A DNA stretch of 64,000 bases, taken from positions 5,313,501-5,377,500 of the forward strand of contig NC_135793.1 in assembly GCF_051106095.1 (NCBI RefSeq), in the 5' to 3' direction. Shown in pieces: positions 1-26,389 of this stretch (the first letter of the stretch is position 1; each line of letters opens with the position of its first letter). Under the pieces are notes generated by a model. The model did not search any database. It saw nothing but the letters and a program-made list of their open reading frames with translations, and had not been told where the DNA came from. The stretch comes from Pogona vitticeps. Taxonomy: Eukaryota > Chordata > Lepidosauria > Squamata > Agamidae. The position numbers and the translations under genes were made by a program.

Positions 1-1694
1 CATGTTATGTTAGCTTTGTGCCTTGAGTTGCTTAGAGTTATATTTGTATTATATGCAGAACTGGCACTTTATATTGGTGACCACAGAGGGTTTTTTAACG
101 ATGCCTTGAATGTTGTTTTATTATTCAGCCAAAAGCCAATGAAATGAAAGGAGCTATTCCTCCTTTCTGGCATTGATCAACAGAATTGCCCGGGTGTCTG
201 TTTGTGGGCGCTGCTTGGTATAAAATATGAGATAGAAAAATATTAAATAACTGTGATGTTAGAGCTTGGTGGCATAAGGAAAAAAATGTTTTCATCAGGT
301 CTGCTTCTGAAATTTGGGGACGGGGATGGGTGGAATATGGTATGTTGTTGTCGTTTACAAATCAGAATATGACCCCACCACGTTCCGCTTCTGGAATGAC
401 CTATGTGTTGATGCAGATGCAGAGTGTTGGAATGGAATTAACCCTTTGGTGACATATTTAGGCTACATTTAGAATGTGTCTTTCTCTGTTGAGTCTAGAG
501 AAGGATGTGCTTCATGAGACAATGTTCACTCTAAATAATCATCCTGGCTTATTGGTGTTCTCCCTTCTTTTAGTGATAAATACTCTATCTTTGGGGGGGA
601 AAGTGGAATCAGAAAGTTGTAACAAGTTTCCAATATTCGTCTAATCCAAACCACCCACTCCCCACAGATGAAAAATAAATATCTGCTACTACAGCATTCC
701 TCAGAGGCACATAATTGGAGCATTTTCTTAAAAAACCTCTAAGGAAGAGAAGTTGACACCCTTCTGGGGCAGTCTCTTCTTACCCACTGTCCAGAAAACT
801 CATTTTTGCCATTTTAAACAACAGCTACAGTAGGACACACACCCCCATCCACTGGATCAGCATCCGTAGATTCATGTATCTGCTGCCTGAAAATATTAAA
901 AACAGAGAAATATGTATTTATATTTATTTCCACAGTATGCATACACCTGAACTAGCCACTAGAGGGATCCAGAAACAATACTACATACTGTATAGCATTT
1001 GTTACTTTCAGGTAGCAAATGCAGGAATACATCCGTGGGCAGGGGGGCTTGGAAACAAATCCCTATAGATACAATGGTCCTACTGTATCTCATTTAACTA
1101 TCAAAAAATCAAAACAGAAGATATGCTTAGCATGTGGTTAGAAGTGGTGCTCCCTCCAATGTTTAAACAGTCTGTTTAACCTTGCTGGGTTTTTTTTTTT
1201 AGTGTCCTTTTGTTTTGTCATAGGTCATCAGAAAATAAACAAGGGCTTCATGCGCAAGTTTTGTTGTCAAGGAAATCCTGTCACTGGAGGCAAAATGAGG
1301 TAACCATAGATGATAGACAGTTCCTTCGCTATCTAATTAGACTCAGAGCCAATCACTGTGGATTTGTGTGGCAATCTCTATTCCTTTGTTTCCCAACTTT
1401 CTAGTACAGCAGTGGTGGATTAGTTATATAAATATGCCAGTCAAAGCAGAGGACATAGCATTCAGATACTACGTGTGGGCATATTTTTTGTGTTTGCAGG
1501 TTACAGTGGACCATCTTCCATTGCACAAAATAAAGCAATTAAGATCAGGGCTATAACTGGAATTAAGCACCGGGGCTTTGCCTCGGGGCAAAATTTAGAT
1601 GGAAACAAAATCTAGAGGTGAAGCTGCTGGTGTATGTTAAGAGAACAAACTGCCGTACCCCCTGTCCTTTTCTCCATTTTCCTATGATCTGGAA

Positions 1695-2072
1695 TAGAGA
1701 TGGGCACGATCCAGAAAAATTACGAACCGCCGTCGGTTCAACCAACTCCGAACCCTGGAATCATGGGCCAGTCTGCCGTTCGTTTTTCAGGTTCATGCCT
1801 GGGAGGAGGGGGATCTAACGCCTTCTGGGAACAGGGCTTGCTGTCTTGGAAGATGGCAACTGAGGAGGAGGAAGAGGAGGAAGCAGCAGGACCCAGTAGA
1901 GAGGAGATGGGGCAGCAGGGAGGGCGAGCCTCCAATTTGCCGAAACAAAACGAAGCACTGAGCAGAAAAAAAAGTTCAGCACTTTGTTTCGGTTTGGGCA
2001 AAACCGCTTGCACGAACTGAATCACGAACCAGCCTGATTCGTGGTTCGTAGTTCGGTTCGTGCCCATCTGTA
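1695..2072. mobile_element. hAT-like MITE (GAGATGGGCACG family, copy 1)
   Basis: The element starts TAGAGATGGGCACGA and ends with the inverted form TCGTGCCCATCTGTA. It is flanked by a near-perfect 8-bp duplication, ATCTGGAA (1687-1694) and ATCTAGAA (2073-2080). An 8-bp target duplication with short terminal inverted repeats is the hAT signature. It is 378 bp long, too short for a transposase. Frames inside it, including an acidic run near 1860-1890, are not genes. Related copies lie at 39972-40200 and 58403-58636. Confidence 0.75.
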
Positions 2073-2508
2073 ATCTAGAAGCATAGGCTTTCTCTTCCTC
2101 CTTTGGGGTGGGGTCGCGCACTCTCTCTCCCCCTTTTCTTTGGAAGTTGGCAGCTATACATCCGAGGCAAGGGGATGGGAGACAGTGCTGATTGCCCCAG
2201 CAGCCAGAAATGCTAGTTAAAGGTCTCTGATTGCATAAAAGAAAACACTGTTATTTTCTCCTGCTTTTTATGTATCTGGAGAACACAAGGGATAGAGGCA
2301 CAAGTAGCTCAAGTGACAAAAAAATTTTAATCAAGGGGGAAAAAAGAGTTCCTGAAAGCATGGCCCGTTAACACCCAGCAGGAATGCGGCCACAACGAAC
2401 ACAGAAGTTCCACAGTTATTTGAGGGCGAGGGGGTTGAAGACATCTTGAATTAAATCTGTAGGTTTTAAAAGGCAAATGTTACTTCAAGGGTTACTCGGG
2501 CTTACCTT

Positions 2509-2950
2509 TGTTGCAGAGTTCTGAATTTTGGTTAAATTTTTCTGGCTGTGCCACAGAAATGCAGGGATTCACACAGCAGAATAGTTTCAAGTTCCCCCAG
2601 AGTAGTCCACCCCTTTTTCTCATTAACTGGTAATTTTGGCATCAATAGCTCACTCAGAGACCTTAGTGAGAGAAAGAATAAATGCCATTTTCTTTACTAA
2701 ACGTTATGAACAGATCAAACAGCAAACTGGCAAAACATGGCTGCTCTCAGCAACAGGCCTCCAATGACTGGCTCCTCACCAGAAGAAGAGAGGAGGTAAA
2801 GGCTCTTAGCAGAGAAGGATGGCTCTTTTTGAATTCAGAGCAATTGGTTAGTGCTGTTAGTCAGTGATAGTCACCCCAGGCCGGAAAGGTCCCTCCCAGC
2901 CACAGCTACTATAAGCAGCATGTGAGATTGCAATTGCTCCAACACATTCT
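2509..2950 (+). repeat. Unclassified dispersed repeat, copy 1
   Basis: This stretch shares an ordered series of blocks with 5501-5945 and, inverted, with 38735-39065. The shared blocks are a TGTTGCAGAG start, a pyrimidine-rich stretch followed by CATTAACTGG, a CTCTTAGCAGAGA block, an ATTGGTTAGTGCTG block and a GAGATTGCAA block. Element class is not evident; a terminal part of a longer element is possible. No coding capacity is seen. Confidence 0.55.
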
Positions 2951-5500
2951 ACTTGAAATTAAGGATGTACTGGCCTGAATCCTGTTACATACTGTATTTC
3001 TGCCAGTGTTAACTCCATTGCAGACACTCCATTATTGTAAACTGTCATAAGTAAAGAAGTTTATATGGGTATTTGTTATTGCATACTGAATCACTAATCA
3101 TACTAAACCCTAACAGGATTCTAGCCAACGAACCCTCATAGATTTTTTTTCTCCTTGACACGACACCCTGTTGGAAAAGTAGTCCACTGTTATGAGGTTC
3201 TTCCTTCCTGCATGAATTTTTAAAGGCTGGGATGTGTTTTAGTACAAACAAAACAAAAACACTGTATCTTTGCACAAAATCATATTTTTGTGTTTTAAAA
3301 AGGTCTCCTTTTTAGTACAAACCCTTTAATTTGTTATCATCAACCTTGCAAATACAGGAGTTTGTCTCAATTGCAAGATTTTAATTCTGTGCGTTTTTCA
3401 CAAGAAATGTTAAAAAAAAATGTCCCAAGCTGTCAAAACCTCACCCAACAGTGGAAAAAAACCTCTGAAGTTTTTCATTGGCATCTGCAAGCACAAAATT
3501 CCATGATCTGTATACAGTACATTTTTTTTTACTTAAAACTCATTTTCTGTCATTGTGGCAACTTAGAAGAATCATACCAAAAGCGTGCCCTGACTTTCTG
3601 GTGAACAAGCCAGTCGGGGCCAACCAAGGTCAGGAGGCAAAAACAATGCCCAGAAACCGTAGAATATTTGGGTCAGTTTGTATTCTTCCTGCAAATGTAG
3701 CACGTCATTGATACCGTCTGCATAGCTTACACAGTTGTTGTTCCCAGTTGAGTGAAGTTTCTGTAAGAAGCATCATCCTCCATAGCGTTTGCTCAGGGGT
3801 GGCCGAAACTGTCGGAGTGATGTAAGAAAGAGTCAAAAACTCAGTGAGAAAAATAAGCTGGGTGAATGAAGGGGCATTTGGTCCCCAGAAAGGGGTCGGG
3901 GTATGAAGCAGCAGCATGATCTTACCAAGGCTCTCCTTCCAAAACAAGGATTGGCACCATGTGGGCCCTCCAGAGGTTACAGTTTTCATCAGTACTATTG
4001 AACGGAGTCAGTGGTGAGGAATGATGGAAGATATGACCTAACAGCCTCCGGAGGAGTGCAGGTTCCCCTTCCTTGTTTGAAATGAGGGCAGTAACAACTT
4101 GGAAGGCAAGAAGTTGAAAGGTGGAAGGCAACAGGAAAAGAGGAAGACTAAATAAAAGATGGATTGACTCAGTAAAGAAGCCACGGATTTCAGTTTGCAA
4201 GAGCTGAGCAGGGCAGTTGAGGACAGGGCCTTCTGGAGATTATTCATTCGTGGGGTTGCCATAACTAGGAGGCCACTTGACAGCAGACAAGGAAAAAATT
4301 GAACAGAATAAAATAGTAATTGTACATGGGATATTGTAACAAAGTCCAAGAGACGGCTAAGGAACCTGAGTTTCACAAGAACATATATTTTAACATATGA
4401 TTATGGGTGCTATAAAATGTGTCTATACATTCTATAGTCTGCTGTATTCCTGCAGTTTCTCCTCCGAACATACAGCATGGTGGCTTACACAGATCTTGAA
4501 CAGAAACTGGTAGCCATCGAATTCAGCTTCACTATGGATTGTTCTTGGCTCTTGCCACTAATATTATCAGTTGAAGAGACTGTGTTTGCCAGTTACAACC
4601 TTTTCTTAGATTCAGTGGTGAACGTTATCCTCTTAATAAACACTAGTATAACCATGTGTGTCCTTGACGATATTTCACATCCCACAACTCTCCATAACAA
4701 AACTGATAAACAAGGTGTCGGTAAACACTCAGCAAAGCCTAGCATATGGTGTTATATCAAGTACTAGGTTTATTTTTCAATAATAATAATAATATCATGG
4801 GAAGTAATGATGTTTACAATGTATGCCAAGATGTTCCATTCCGTCTAACAACCACAGTTCTAATCTTACTGAAATTGTAATCGGAAATGGCCTGGGCCTT
4901 GTTGCTTAGAAACAACAGATTCCAGTGTTGTATTCCTGCTCTGAACAGAGGCTCCATACGGTAGAGGATTGTGTTCAGTAGCTGCCGTGAAAACATTTTG
5001 TTGCGTTTTTTTTTGCTCTGGTTTTCAGACTGGAAGCATGTCTTTTCTACAATCCATGACAATGACCGGCTGTAGATAGTTAAAACTTAATATATGATGT
5101 GTTGACATTTGAAAGACAAAGTACTTTGAATATTTCATTTTTAAAAAATAAAGTTGCAAAGAACTAAACTTAGCGGTGGTGCTGTTGGTGGCTGACATTA
5201 TTTTTTTGAGAGAAAAACAGTCTTCCTTTCATCCCAAATGATGGGTTTCGTGGTGGAGTTTATACTTTTTGAAGTCTTACTTTATGCTCATTTTGCTCTT
5301 TATATATTCTTTCCACGGAAAATCCTCCGTCTGCTCATCTCTGTTTGATTCCATTACTTCGGGTGAGCAATTGAAATCCAGCAGAGGGCATGAGTATTTT
5401 ATTTTGTAATAGCCATGTAAGCCATAACTCTTCCACAATGACCAAACTAGGATAACACAAGGACATTCAACAAATAATACTGTATTTGTTTAGTATTTAC

Positions 5501-5945
5501 TGTTGCAGAGTTTTGAAGTTTTGTAGTTAACTTTTCTCAGCTAGGGAATGGAAGTGCCAGGATTCACATATTATTAGTTCCCAGGTAATCAACCCGTTTT
5601 CTCATGAACTGGCACTTACAGTCTCAGTGACTCACTCTGAGACACTAATAATTTAAAGAACAAAACTGGTTCATTTTGCTTACAATTTGATTACATCAAC
5701 AGTATATTAACTAACAACTTGATTGTTTTTAACTATTCTGCTACAGTATACTTATAACACACATTTTTACAAACCACTATCAATGGACATTAACAACTCT
5801 CTTGAGGAAAAAGAACTCTCAGCAGAGAGGCGGGGCTCCCTTTGAATTTCAAAGACAGGAGAGAATGATTGGTTAATGCTGACGGATTGACAGTCCCAGG
5901 AAAACAAACCTCGTATGTTGAGGTTGCAATAAATGCCAACACTTT
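5501..5945 (+). repeat. Unclassified dispersed repeat, copy 2
   Basis: Second copy of the repeat at 2509-2950, in the same orientation. It begins TGTTGCAGAG, carries CTCATGAACTGGCACTT in the middle and CTCTCAGCAGAGAGG followed by ATTGGTTAATGCTGA near the end. Identity with copy 1 is moderate, so the family is not young. Confidence 0.55.
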
Positions 5946-6563
5946 CAGATGTTCAAAAGACTTCACATGCATTATCTAGTTGTAATCTCTAGACAATCCA
6001 TATTACATATAGAAGATGGGATTTGGAATTACGATTAAAGACTGCCTTCATAGAAGACAAGGTGTACATAGTTGGTGCAGAAATAAAACCTTTCTGCCAC
6101 ATCTGGTTATTTAAGTGTAGGAAAGAGGAAGCAATGGAAAGAAACATGGGAAAAGATAAACGCAAGCCTCAGAAATCAGTTTATGAGATAAAAAAGCAAC
6201 AGCACAAAACATATGAGGAAGAAATGAGATCCTAATAACTTCCAGCCCTGTTGTCCCCTAACGAAACGTGGTGGTTTGTGCAATCATTGTGTAAATCTCT
6301 CTTTACTTCTAACCTGTAGCACAAGTCAGATGAGATTAAGATTGCTTGTTTAAGGACATGTTAGGAGATCATTACTGAGAGTGGGTTCCAACCAAGATCT
6401 TCCCAGTTTATAATCTAGTCATTACACACCACATTTATATGAACAAATTTAGCAGCTTTTCCAAGAGGAAATAAATGCCGAAGTTTCTGAAACAGCTTTC
6501 AGTGAATGTTACTATGATCACGCTCGGAAAAGGTAAAAGTTACAGGATGAAACTCTGAGAGCC

Positions 6564-6648
6564 TGTATGTATGTATGTATGTATGTATGTATGTATGTAT
6601 GTATGTATGTATGTATGTATGTATGTATGTATGTATGTATGTATGTAT
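6564..6648. repeat. (ATGT)n microsatellite
   Basis: About 85 bp of uninterrupted TATG tetranucleotide repeat, followed directly by a LINE-like 3' end. Such arrays are common in squamate genomes and probably vary in length. Confidence 0.95.
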
Positions 6649-6649
6649 T

Positions 6650-6712
6650 TCATTTCATTTCTACCCCGCCCATCTAGTCAATTGACTACTCTGTAAGGAG
6701 TAGAATGAATGA
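6650..6712 (-). mobile_element. LINE-type 3' end fragment
   Basis: The text 'ctaccccgcccatctagtc ... ctactctgtaagg' is the reverse of the recurrent 'gagtggtc..agaccagatgggcggggtataaat' retroposon end seen at 15230-15300 and 25930-26000. Only the 3' tip is present. Confidence 0.5.
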
Positions 6713-7071
6713 AATGTTACTTAAGGACCCGGGAGACCTGAGTTCAATTCCCCTGAGTTGAAGCTGATGGGTGTTGTAGTCCTGGCCAGATAGGCTCTGC
6801 TCTCAGCTATTTATAAAAAACGAGGGTTCCTCCAGGTCAACTAGGCTGCCAGCCCTCTCCCCACACACCCCAGAAAAGGGCCATAGGCCATTTTAGGCAT
6901 CCCTCCCTTCAGGATGGGAACTGTAGTCCAAACACCCAGCATATATACACATGCACTGTACATATATCAGTACATACACACAGATGCAAAGGGTAGGGTT
7001 CATAAAGGTCGGGGGGGGTGATGTGCGTGTTTACATATATCTATATACTATACAGAGAGAGAGAGGGGGGT

Positions 7072-7074
<3 letters not shown>

Positions 7075-7107
<33 letters not shown>
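7075..7107. repeat. (GT)n microsatellite
   Basis: About 16 GT units lie immediately upstream of the CpG-island promoter of the RAB6-family gene. Confidence 0.9.
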
Positions 7108-7109
<2 letters not shown>

Positions 7110-7180
7110 ACACAAAGGCTCCTCCCATCCTCTATCCACTCTATACTTTTCTATCTCTAGGGTGGTGGGGGGGAAAAAAC

Positions 7181-7462
7181 CGTTCCCCGTGACGTCAGCG
7201 TCGTCGTCGTCTCCCGGCTGAACGCGATGAGCTCATCCGCTGGCCCTCGGCCCCGCCCCTTCCCTCGCGTCAGGACCGTCGGGGCGGAAGTGACGCACTC
7301 GGGCCGGTGAGGCGGCTGAGGGAACCGCTGGTGGTGGTGCTGCCCGCCGTCGCCGCCGCCCCTCCGTCTCCTCGTCCCCGTCTGGGCCCGGCCCTCTTGG
7401 GTGCCTGACGCCGCCGCCGCGGCCTCGCCTTTCCTTCCCTTTCCCTCCGAGGCCCTGCCGCC
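7181..7462 (+). promoter_or_regulatory. CpG-island promoter and 5' UTR of the RAB6-family gene
   Basis: The sequence changes abruptly from AT-rich to CpG-rich. It holds a full palindromic cAMP-response element TGACGTCA (7190-7197), a GC box CCCCGCCCCT (7251-7260) and a composite ETS/CRE-like CGGAAGTGACG (7285-7295). No TATA box is obvious, as expected for a housekeeping TATA-less promoter. The start codon at 7463 sits in a strong Kozak context (GCCGCCATGT). The transcription start itself cannot be placed from sequence. Confidence 0.7.
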
Positions 7463-20566
<13,104 letters not shown>

Positions 20567-23500
20567 GAGGATCTGCGGTGTGGCGGCCCCCTTCCCGATC
20601 GGCCGGTCCCGTCTCGCCGGAGAGCATCACTTTCCCATTGACTGAAAGGAACTTAACTTTTCCGAGGGCTGAGAAACCCGGTCTTAAGTAACGAGATTGA
20701 GCCCCACCCCGTACTGTGAACAGCCTTGGCTGCTCCCTTCTACTGCATGGTGTGAACCCTCAACTGTGTCCTGTCCTTTGTTGGTTGTTGCACTCTTGGT
20801 GCTGGTGGCACCTTTATCCTAGGTTTCCTCTCTTGGGCGTGAGCACCTCGCTGTGTGATGCTGTGAAGCAAAAAGGGAGGATTTAGCAAAATGCTTTTCA
20901 ACCTCCAGCATGGGCTGGAGTGTCTTCTGTCTCCTCATTGCTGCCTTTATCTTCCTTCTTGAGGCTGCTTCTTGACGTTGGTTTGGCCCATCCTTGCCCT
21001 GGGAGAGGCGGGCACCCTCTCACGCTGACCTCCTGCCTCGTGGCCTCAGCCACCTGCTCCCATCCCTGTTCCGTTGTCTTTCCTCGAGGAGAGAAGGGAG
21101 GGGAGGACGTAGCTCCAAGCACGTGCCTCATGAGACGTGTTGCGCTTTATCTCTACATGGTAGCTAGCTGATTCTTAGGTGGCAATTACCTACCCTTTTC
21201 TCAGAAAGGTGGTGCTTCTGAAATAGTTGGAATATAGAAGGGAAGAATAAGCAAAATCGAAATGAGTGACTCCGTTGATTGTGGAGTCTTAATTAGAAAG
21301 CAGAGCACTGGGATGTTCTCCTGTCTGTCCTTCCTCCATTTCAGATTCCTTCTCTGTCCTCACACCTATCCATTTGACGCGTTCTCTGTTTAGGGAAGTT
21401 ATGCACTGCATAGTTGCTAGCTTAATTAAAACAGGGGCATGTGTACCAGGTTCAGACCAACACCATGAGCCCCCATGTTGTATAATTTATCACTTGGAGA
21501 CCATTTTAAGCCAAGTTCCTCATGCCTCATAGTCCTAATTTCCAGCTTTATAGATGGCAATGGATGGCATGTTCATGCTATCACCGAGTCCGTGGCTTTG
21601 CTATAGGAACGAACCTTCTCTGTATTCATTGTTTTTCTTTCCCTGGGATGATAGCCTGACCTTGGAGAACCTCCAGTGGGGGGTGGTTCAGCATCACCCC
21701 TTGAACTGCTTCACCTGCTGTAATATGAAGCACGAGGCAGGATCCCGGTGTCCTAGTCTGACTCTTCATTTGTTTTAGAGCTTATTATTGACCCTTCACC
21801 ATTTTTGTGCAGGTTATGACACAAGGGGAAATGTTGGCTTTTTCTGTATTTGAAAAATAACCGGTGTCTCAAAAGTGTTTCGAGAACGAAAACTGCTGTA
21901 AGCTCTGTTGAGCGTTAGACTCAGCCCAAAATGTGTTTTCAGATAAATATTTCCCTCTGCTAATGGAGCCAAGCCTTGAAAGGCATGTAGGTGGTCAGAG
22001 TGACTTGGGTAGTTGTCTCTGGGGCTGGAAGCATAGCCCAGTTTGTTCAGCTGGTGGCTGCTTGTCTGTCTTAAAAGCCAAAATGCAGAATCCTTAACAG
22101 CTCATCTGTTCCTCTGCTGCTGAGACTTTGTATAGAGAACCTTTCTGTTTACTTCTGTGTATGCATGGGATATCACTCTTTCTCCGTTGGAGGTGCTTCG
22201 AAGCATGGTCTGTGAGGCCCTAGCCTTCGGCAGCCAGCTGCCCTCAAAATTATGGGCTATAAAGCCACCATAATAGTAGTTTGGGCAAGTCAGTTGCATT
22301 ATTCTCTCAACGATGTTGAGATCTCGACAGAGGAAAAGCAGGATTTTTTCCATGCATCCTTTGTTTAGGGTCTCATTTGGAGTGAAAAGGTAGTCCTTTT
22401 CTTACAGGGAAAACACTGGAGTTCCTGCTTCATTGCTTTGGTTCAGCTACACTTACTTAGCTTGAAATGCTCCTAACCAGTGCCTGAGGTGTGTTTGGGG
22501 CAGAGATGAACACAAACCACTGGGTCAGAAGAGCTGGCCCGCCCCCCTCCAGCAGGTGAAGAGAAATCTGCCCATAGACATAGCTTAGATATGCTCCTTT
22601 TCTAATGGACATTCTTTGTTCAATGCCACACGTGCTTGTTCCAGGAGGGGCAGACAGTTGTGCCTCAACTGGGGGTGTGTTAAGATGGCTTTTCTTTACA
22701 AAGTGTGCTGCTGTTTCCAACTCCAGGCCCTGCACGCTCTTCTCCCCACAGAGCGCTGAGGTTCAAAGCATTTTCTTCCCTCCCACCCTGTTCCTAGTGT
22801 ACTAGGGCTCTAGACGGTATTTCCAACAAATTCCTTATGTCTTACAGACGAAATTCTGTCAGTATAGCTTTTAACCTTTCAGACATAATAACCTGTTATG
22901 GAATTGGATGGCTTTGTGCTAAATCCCGTTATTTTGCCCCACTTAGAGCAGACCCATTGAACAAATGGGACTTAAGACTTAATGGCTCTCCTCCAGTTGC
23001 GACTAATGAATTTAGGCGTTCGCTTCTCAAATTTTGCCACTTTTGTTAATACGGGATAGCAACAATAAAATTACAGAAAAATGACACGCTTGTCATCAAC
23101 CCACATTGCTTAAAATTCCACTGACACCACTACACGTTGTGTTTTTTGCACTCTCGCTCCACAAAGAGAACAGCAAGCCCCTTTGCAGCCTCAAATGAAC
23201 TTTGCTGGGCCCTGTTACCATGCCCCAAGGGTGAGGCACAGCTGACTTCTGTCTTGATGCAAGCACCCAAGTGGCCCCGTGAAGCACATCGGTGTGAAAA
23301 GAGGGCAGTTTTCCTCTAGAGAGAGAGACCTCGCTACTTATTGTCCACCCAGTTCAGTTGAATAAGTAAGTTTTGTTCAGAGGTCTGCTGTATCTTGAAA
23401 GTGTTGGGTTGGCCAATGTTTCCAGTGATCTGTAGCCTGTCCTGGTTCCTTGGCTGCGTGTGAGAGGATCTGCTCCATCTGTACGTGGAGGGTTGATCGG

Positions 23501-24160
23501 CTATCCTTCCATACCTCTTCATCTGAGCATAAGCACCCATAAGGTTAGAAAAAAGCAAAGGAACACACCACTGTTTCATACTGTGTGCCACTTTCACAGA
23601 AAAATGGGCTTTGTCCTGTCAGGTTAGGAATCAGAATGCCTCTGCGGAGGCCTTTATTGTGTGTGTATGAGTGTGTGTGTGTGTGTGTGTGTGTATAGAT
23701 AGATTAGATAGATCCCTTCTGTTTTGTGGGAATTGCTGAAGTCCCATCAGTGTTTGTTTCTCCCTCTCCCCGTCTCTCATTCATTCTACGTCTCATGGAT
23801 GCAGTGGGACAGGTGGTGCTTCCCCTTTTGTAGTAGCAGCACGGCCCTTCCGCTGCTGCTACTACAGTATTCTCTCGAGACAAGCTGGAAACGTTTTTCA
23901 AGAGAGTAAGGATCTACACGTAAGCTCATCTTTGTGGGAAGGGGTTAGGGGGCCAGTTGGACAGGCGGCAGCAGGGGGAATCTAGTGAACGACAAGAGGT
24001 CACTCTTCACTGCCTTCTCTGTGGATGTGTATAATATTGAGTGTGTTCTCTTTGGCTCGCCGTCTTCTAGCTGTTAGCCAAGTAAGTGACTCTTAATATA
24101 TCAATATTGACTGTCAGATTAAAGCTGTGTATCACACTAAATAAAGTTAATTTCACCATG
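20567..24160 (+). other. Candidate 3' UTR of the RAB6-family gene
   Basis: No exon or clear interspersed repeat was recognised in this stretch apart from a GT repeat at about 23660-23695. AATAAA motifs occur at 23064-23069 and 24140-24145. RAB6 genes usually have 3' UTRs of several kilobases, so an end near 24160 is plausible but unproven. Confidence 0.35.
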
Positions 24161-26380
24161 ATCCTTTCCTCGTCGTGATAATGTTTAAGGGCAGGCTGTT
24201 CTATCCTCCCTCTTCGTCCACAGGGCTTCCAGAGACAGAGAACGCAATGACAACAATATTGTGACACTCACACCCCTTTAAATATACAACAAGAAAGAAG
24301 ACCACCCAACTTAAATAGGTAGCAAGTTCTGTACTAAGATTCAAGATGGCGGCCAACCAACAATCAACCTATAAAATTGCAGGTCATCAAGAACAAGAGA
24401 AGACAAGAAGTAAATTAATATGTGATAAGAATTTTCTAAAACCCACATGTTTCTTTCATATTGGGGGTGGGAATATCCCAAGATGAAGAAGTAGGAGAAA
24501 GTGGCACCTTTTCCCCAGCTGGAGTTGCAACAGAAGAGCTGCCACCACAATTAATTTGGTTTCTCAGATAAGCAAGGCCTCCGATTTGTCTCTGTGGTTG
24601 TTTATCTGAGTTGCTATTTAAAAGGGCAGGGTTCTTGAAATAAACAGTTTAATGTGTCAAGTTGCACTTTGTAGGAGATAATTTAGGCTTCAGCAAGAAT
24701 CACTGGTTTAACCTGCCCTCCACAGTCTCCTTTGCTGTGCATTTACCAAAGTATTTTAAGCAACATTCCCCGTTTCACCTCTCATTAGTTAAAGAAATTG
24801 TTTGGGGCAGGTAGGAAAACCAGCTGGTGGCTTTCTAATCATCCTCAGCTTGGAAGTTTTCCATGTGCTTTGACTTTCTGTTGGAATAACTGTCACAGTT
24901 GTGCAGTTAAAACATAAATTTTACAGCCATTTCAACAGGAAAAGGTTGAGGACAGCTACCGTACTTTGTAATGGAGCAGGCCAGGTTCTGCCAGCCTAAA
25001 ATGCTGGTTCAGGACTCATTCACATGTGAGTTGGTGACTTGTTTGAACAAGCCACAGGAGATAAAACAATTTATAGGTTCCTTCACGCCCCTCAGTGCCT
25101 TTCCTTTGGGCTGCATCACTCGTGGTGGAAAACAAACGGATATATAAACAGATCTTTGAGTGGCTCCCAAACAAAAAAGATTCCTATTTATTATTTAGAA
25201 TAATTGATCCCATCTTCCCAGTGCTCTTGAGATGTGGGAAGGATTATAGTAAATAAAGTGCACAAGGATAAAGGAAATACACTCAGAAGGAGCAAAAACA
25301 GTTAAAAGCAGAAGGTGGTGGTTTTAAAACATACATCGCCTGTAAAAATTGGGCCCACTAAAATATGTTTGCCTAGGCAGAAAATGGAAGACTTGGTGGG
25401 GGTTATATCCTACAGCAAAACGGTACCATACCAGTTCAAATTGCAAAAGGCTGGCTGGTGTAGGGAGAATCCTGAGTGGTTGGGTTTTTTTTTTAAATGT
25501 ATTATAATTTATCTTTAACCATCAGGGATGGTTCCAAAAGATACCACTTGACAGCTAGTACACTCTACAGTTCCTTAGTTCTGGGGTGTAGCTGTGTTGA
25601 TCTGTCACATCAAAAAAAAAGTTTTCTGGTACTTTAAAAGCTAACAATTTTAATTTCTCACAAGCTTTCATGGGCTGATGCATCCCACCATCGCCTGTCT
25701 GCTCCAGTGGTTACTCTGCAAGAACAGTGAAGGAGGAAACTGTTACGAAATCCTACCACCTCTGGATGAAGAAACTCAAGTCTGAAATGTTTTGACTCTC
25801 AATTAGAAACGGTTAAGTTTGCATTTCCTTTTTCGTTCCTTCAGTTTTCCAAGGGCTTCGTTTGGAAAGAGGCTCTGTTATACAACCAGGACCTTTTCTA
25901 TGCTAGCATCACCCCTGCCATGGAACTTAACTCCTAGCTGCTCAGAGTGGTATAAATATACCAGATGGGTGGGATATAAATCAAATAAATAAATAAATAA
26001 GACTCTCCCCAAAATCTGTAACGGTATCCTCTCTGCCTGCATTCTGGGGTGGGCTAAAAAGAAAAGTTAGTTGAAAACTGACTTCAGCTTCTCTTGGCTT
26101 TTTTTTACCTGTCCAGTAGGGTGTTTATTATGTTTTAAAAGTATGAGACCGCCTTGTTTTTCAGGTGGTGACTAGAAGGGTGGCCTTTTTCATCCAAAAG
26201 CTGCAAACCCCTTTTTTTTTTTAAAAAAAAAAAGAACGCGCAGTGGTTGCTCAATAGGTTAAAAGATTAAAAAAAAACCAAAACATGGCCACCAGAAGAA
26301 GAAGAAATGTGCGAAAAAGGAAGCTAAAAAGGCGGACCAAGTCCGGCGAACAAGAGCGGTAGAGAGCAGGTGATCATCAT
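24160..26380. other. Intergenic region between the RAB6-family and STARD10-like genes
   Basis: No supported exon was found. The stretch is AT-rich with retroposon remnants: a repeat containing 'aagctttcatgggctgatgc' near 25620-25690 and a (TAAA)n-tailed LINE end at 25915-26000. Confidence 0.55.
25915..26000 (+). mobile_element. LINE-type 3' end with (AAAT)n tail
   Basis: 'ctcagagtggtataaatata ccagatgggtgggatataaat' is followed by caaataaataaataaataa. It is the same tail type as at 15230-15302. Confidence 0.6.
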
Positions 26381-26389
26381 CCTCCGGCG

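Larger units (their letters stand above)
1..7180. other. Intergenic region upstream of the RAB6-family gene
   Basis: I found no exon with recognisable protein similarity here. Reading frames are short and uncorrelated with any domain. The stretch is AT-rich and contains a hAT-like MITE (1695-2072), two copies of an unclassified dispersed repeat (2509-2950 and 5501-5945), an ATGT microsatellite, a LINE-like 3' end and a GT microsatellite just before the CpG island. The parts from 1-1690 and 2950-5500 look like unique or very old repeat DNA with nothing I can name. Confidence 0.6.

Noticed and set aside
1700-2121. Overlapping frames of about 106 and 127 codons on both strands
   Set aside because: They lie inside the hAT-like MITE and reflect its GAG/GGA-rich interior; no domain or splice support.
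6564-6648. Regular short repeats as a possible CRISPR or satellite array
   Set aside because: It is a simple tetranucleotide microsatellite without spacers in a vertebrate genome.
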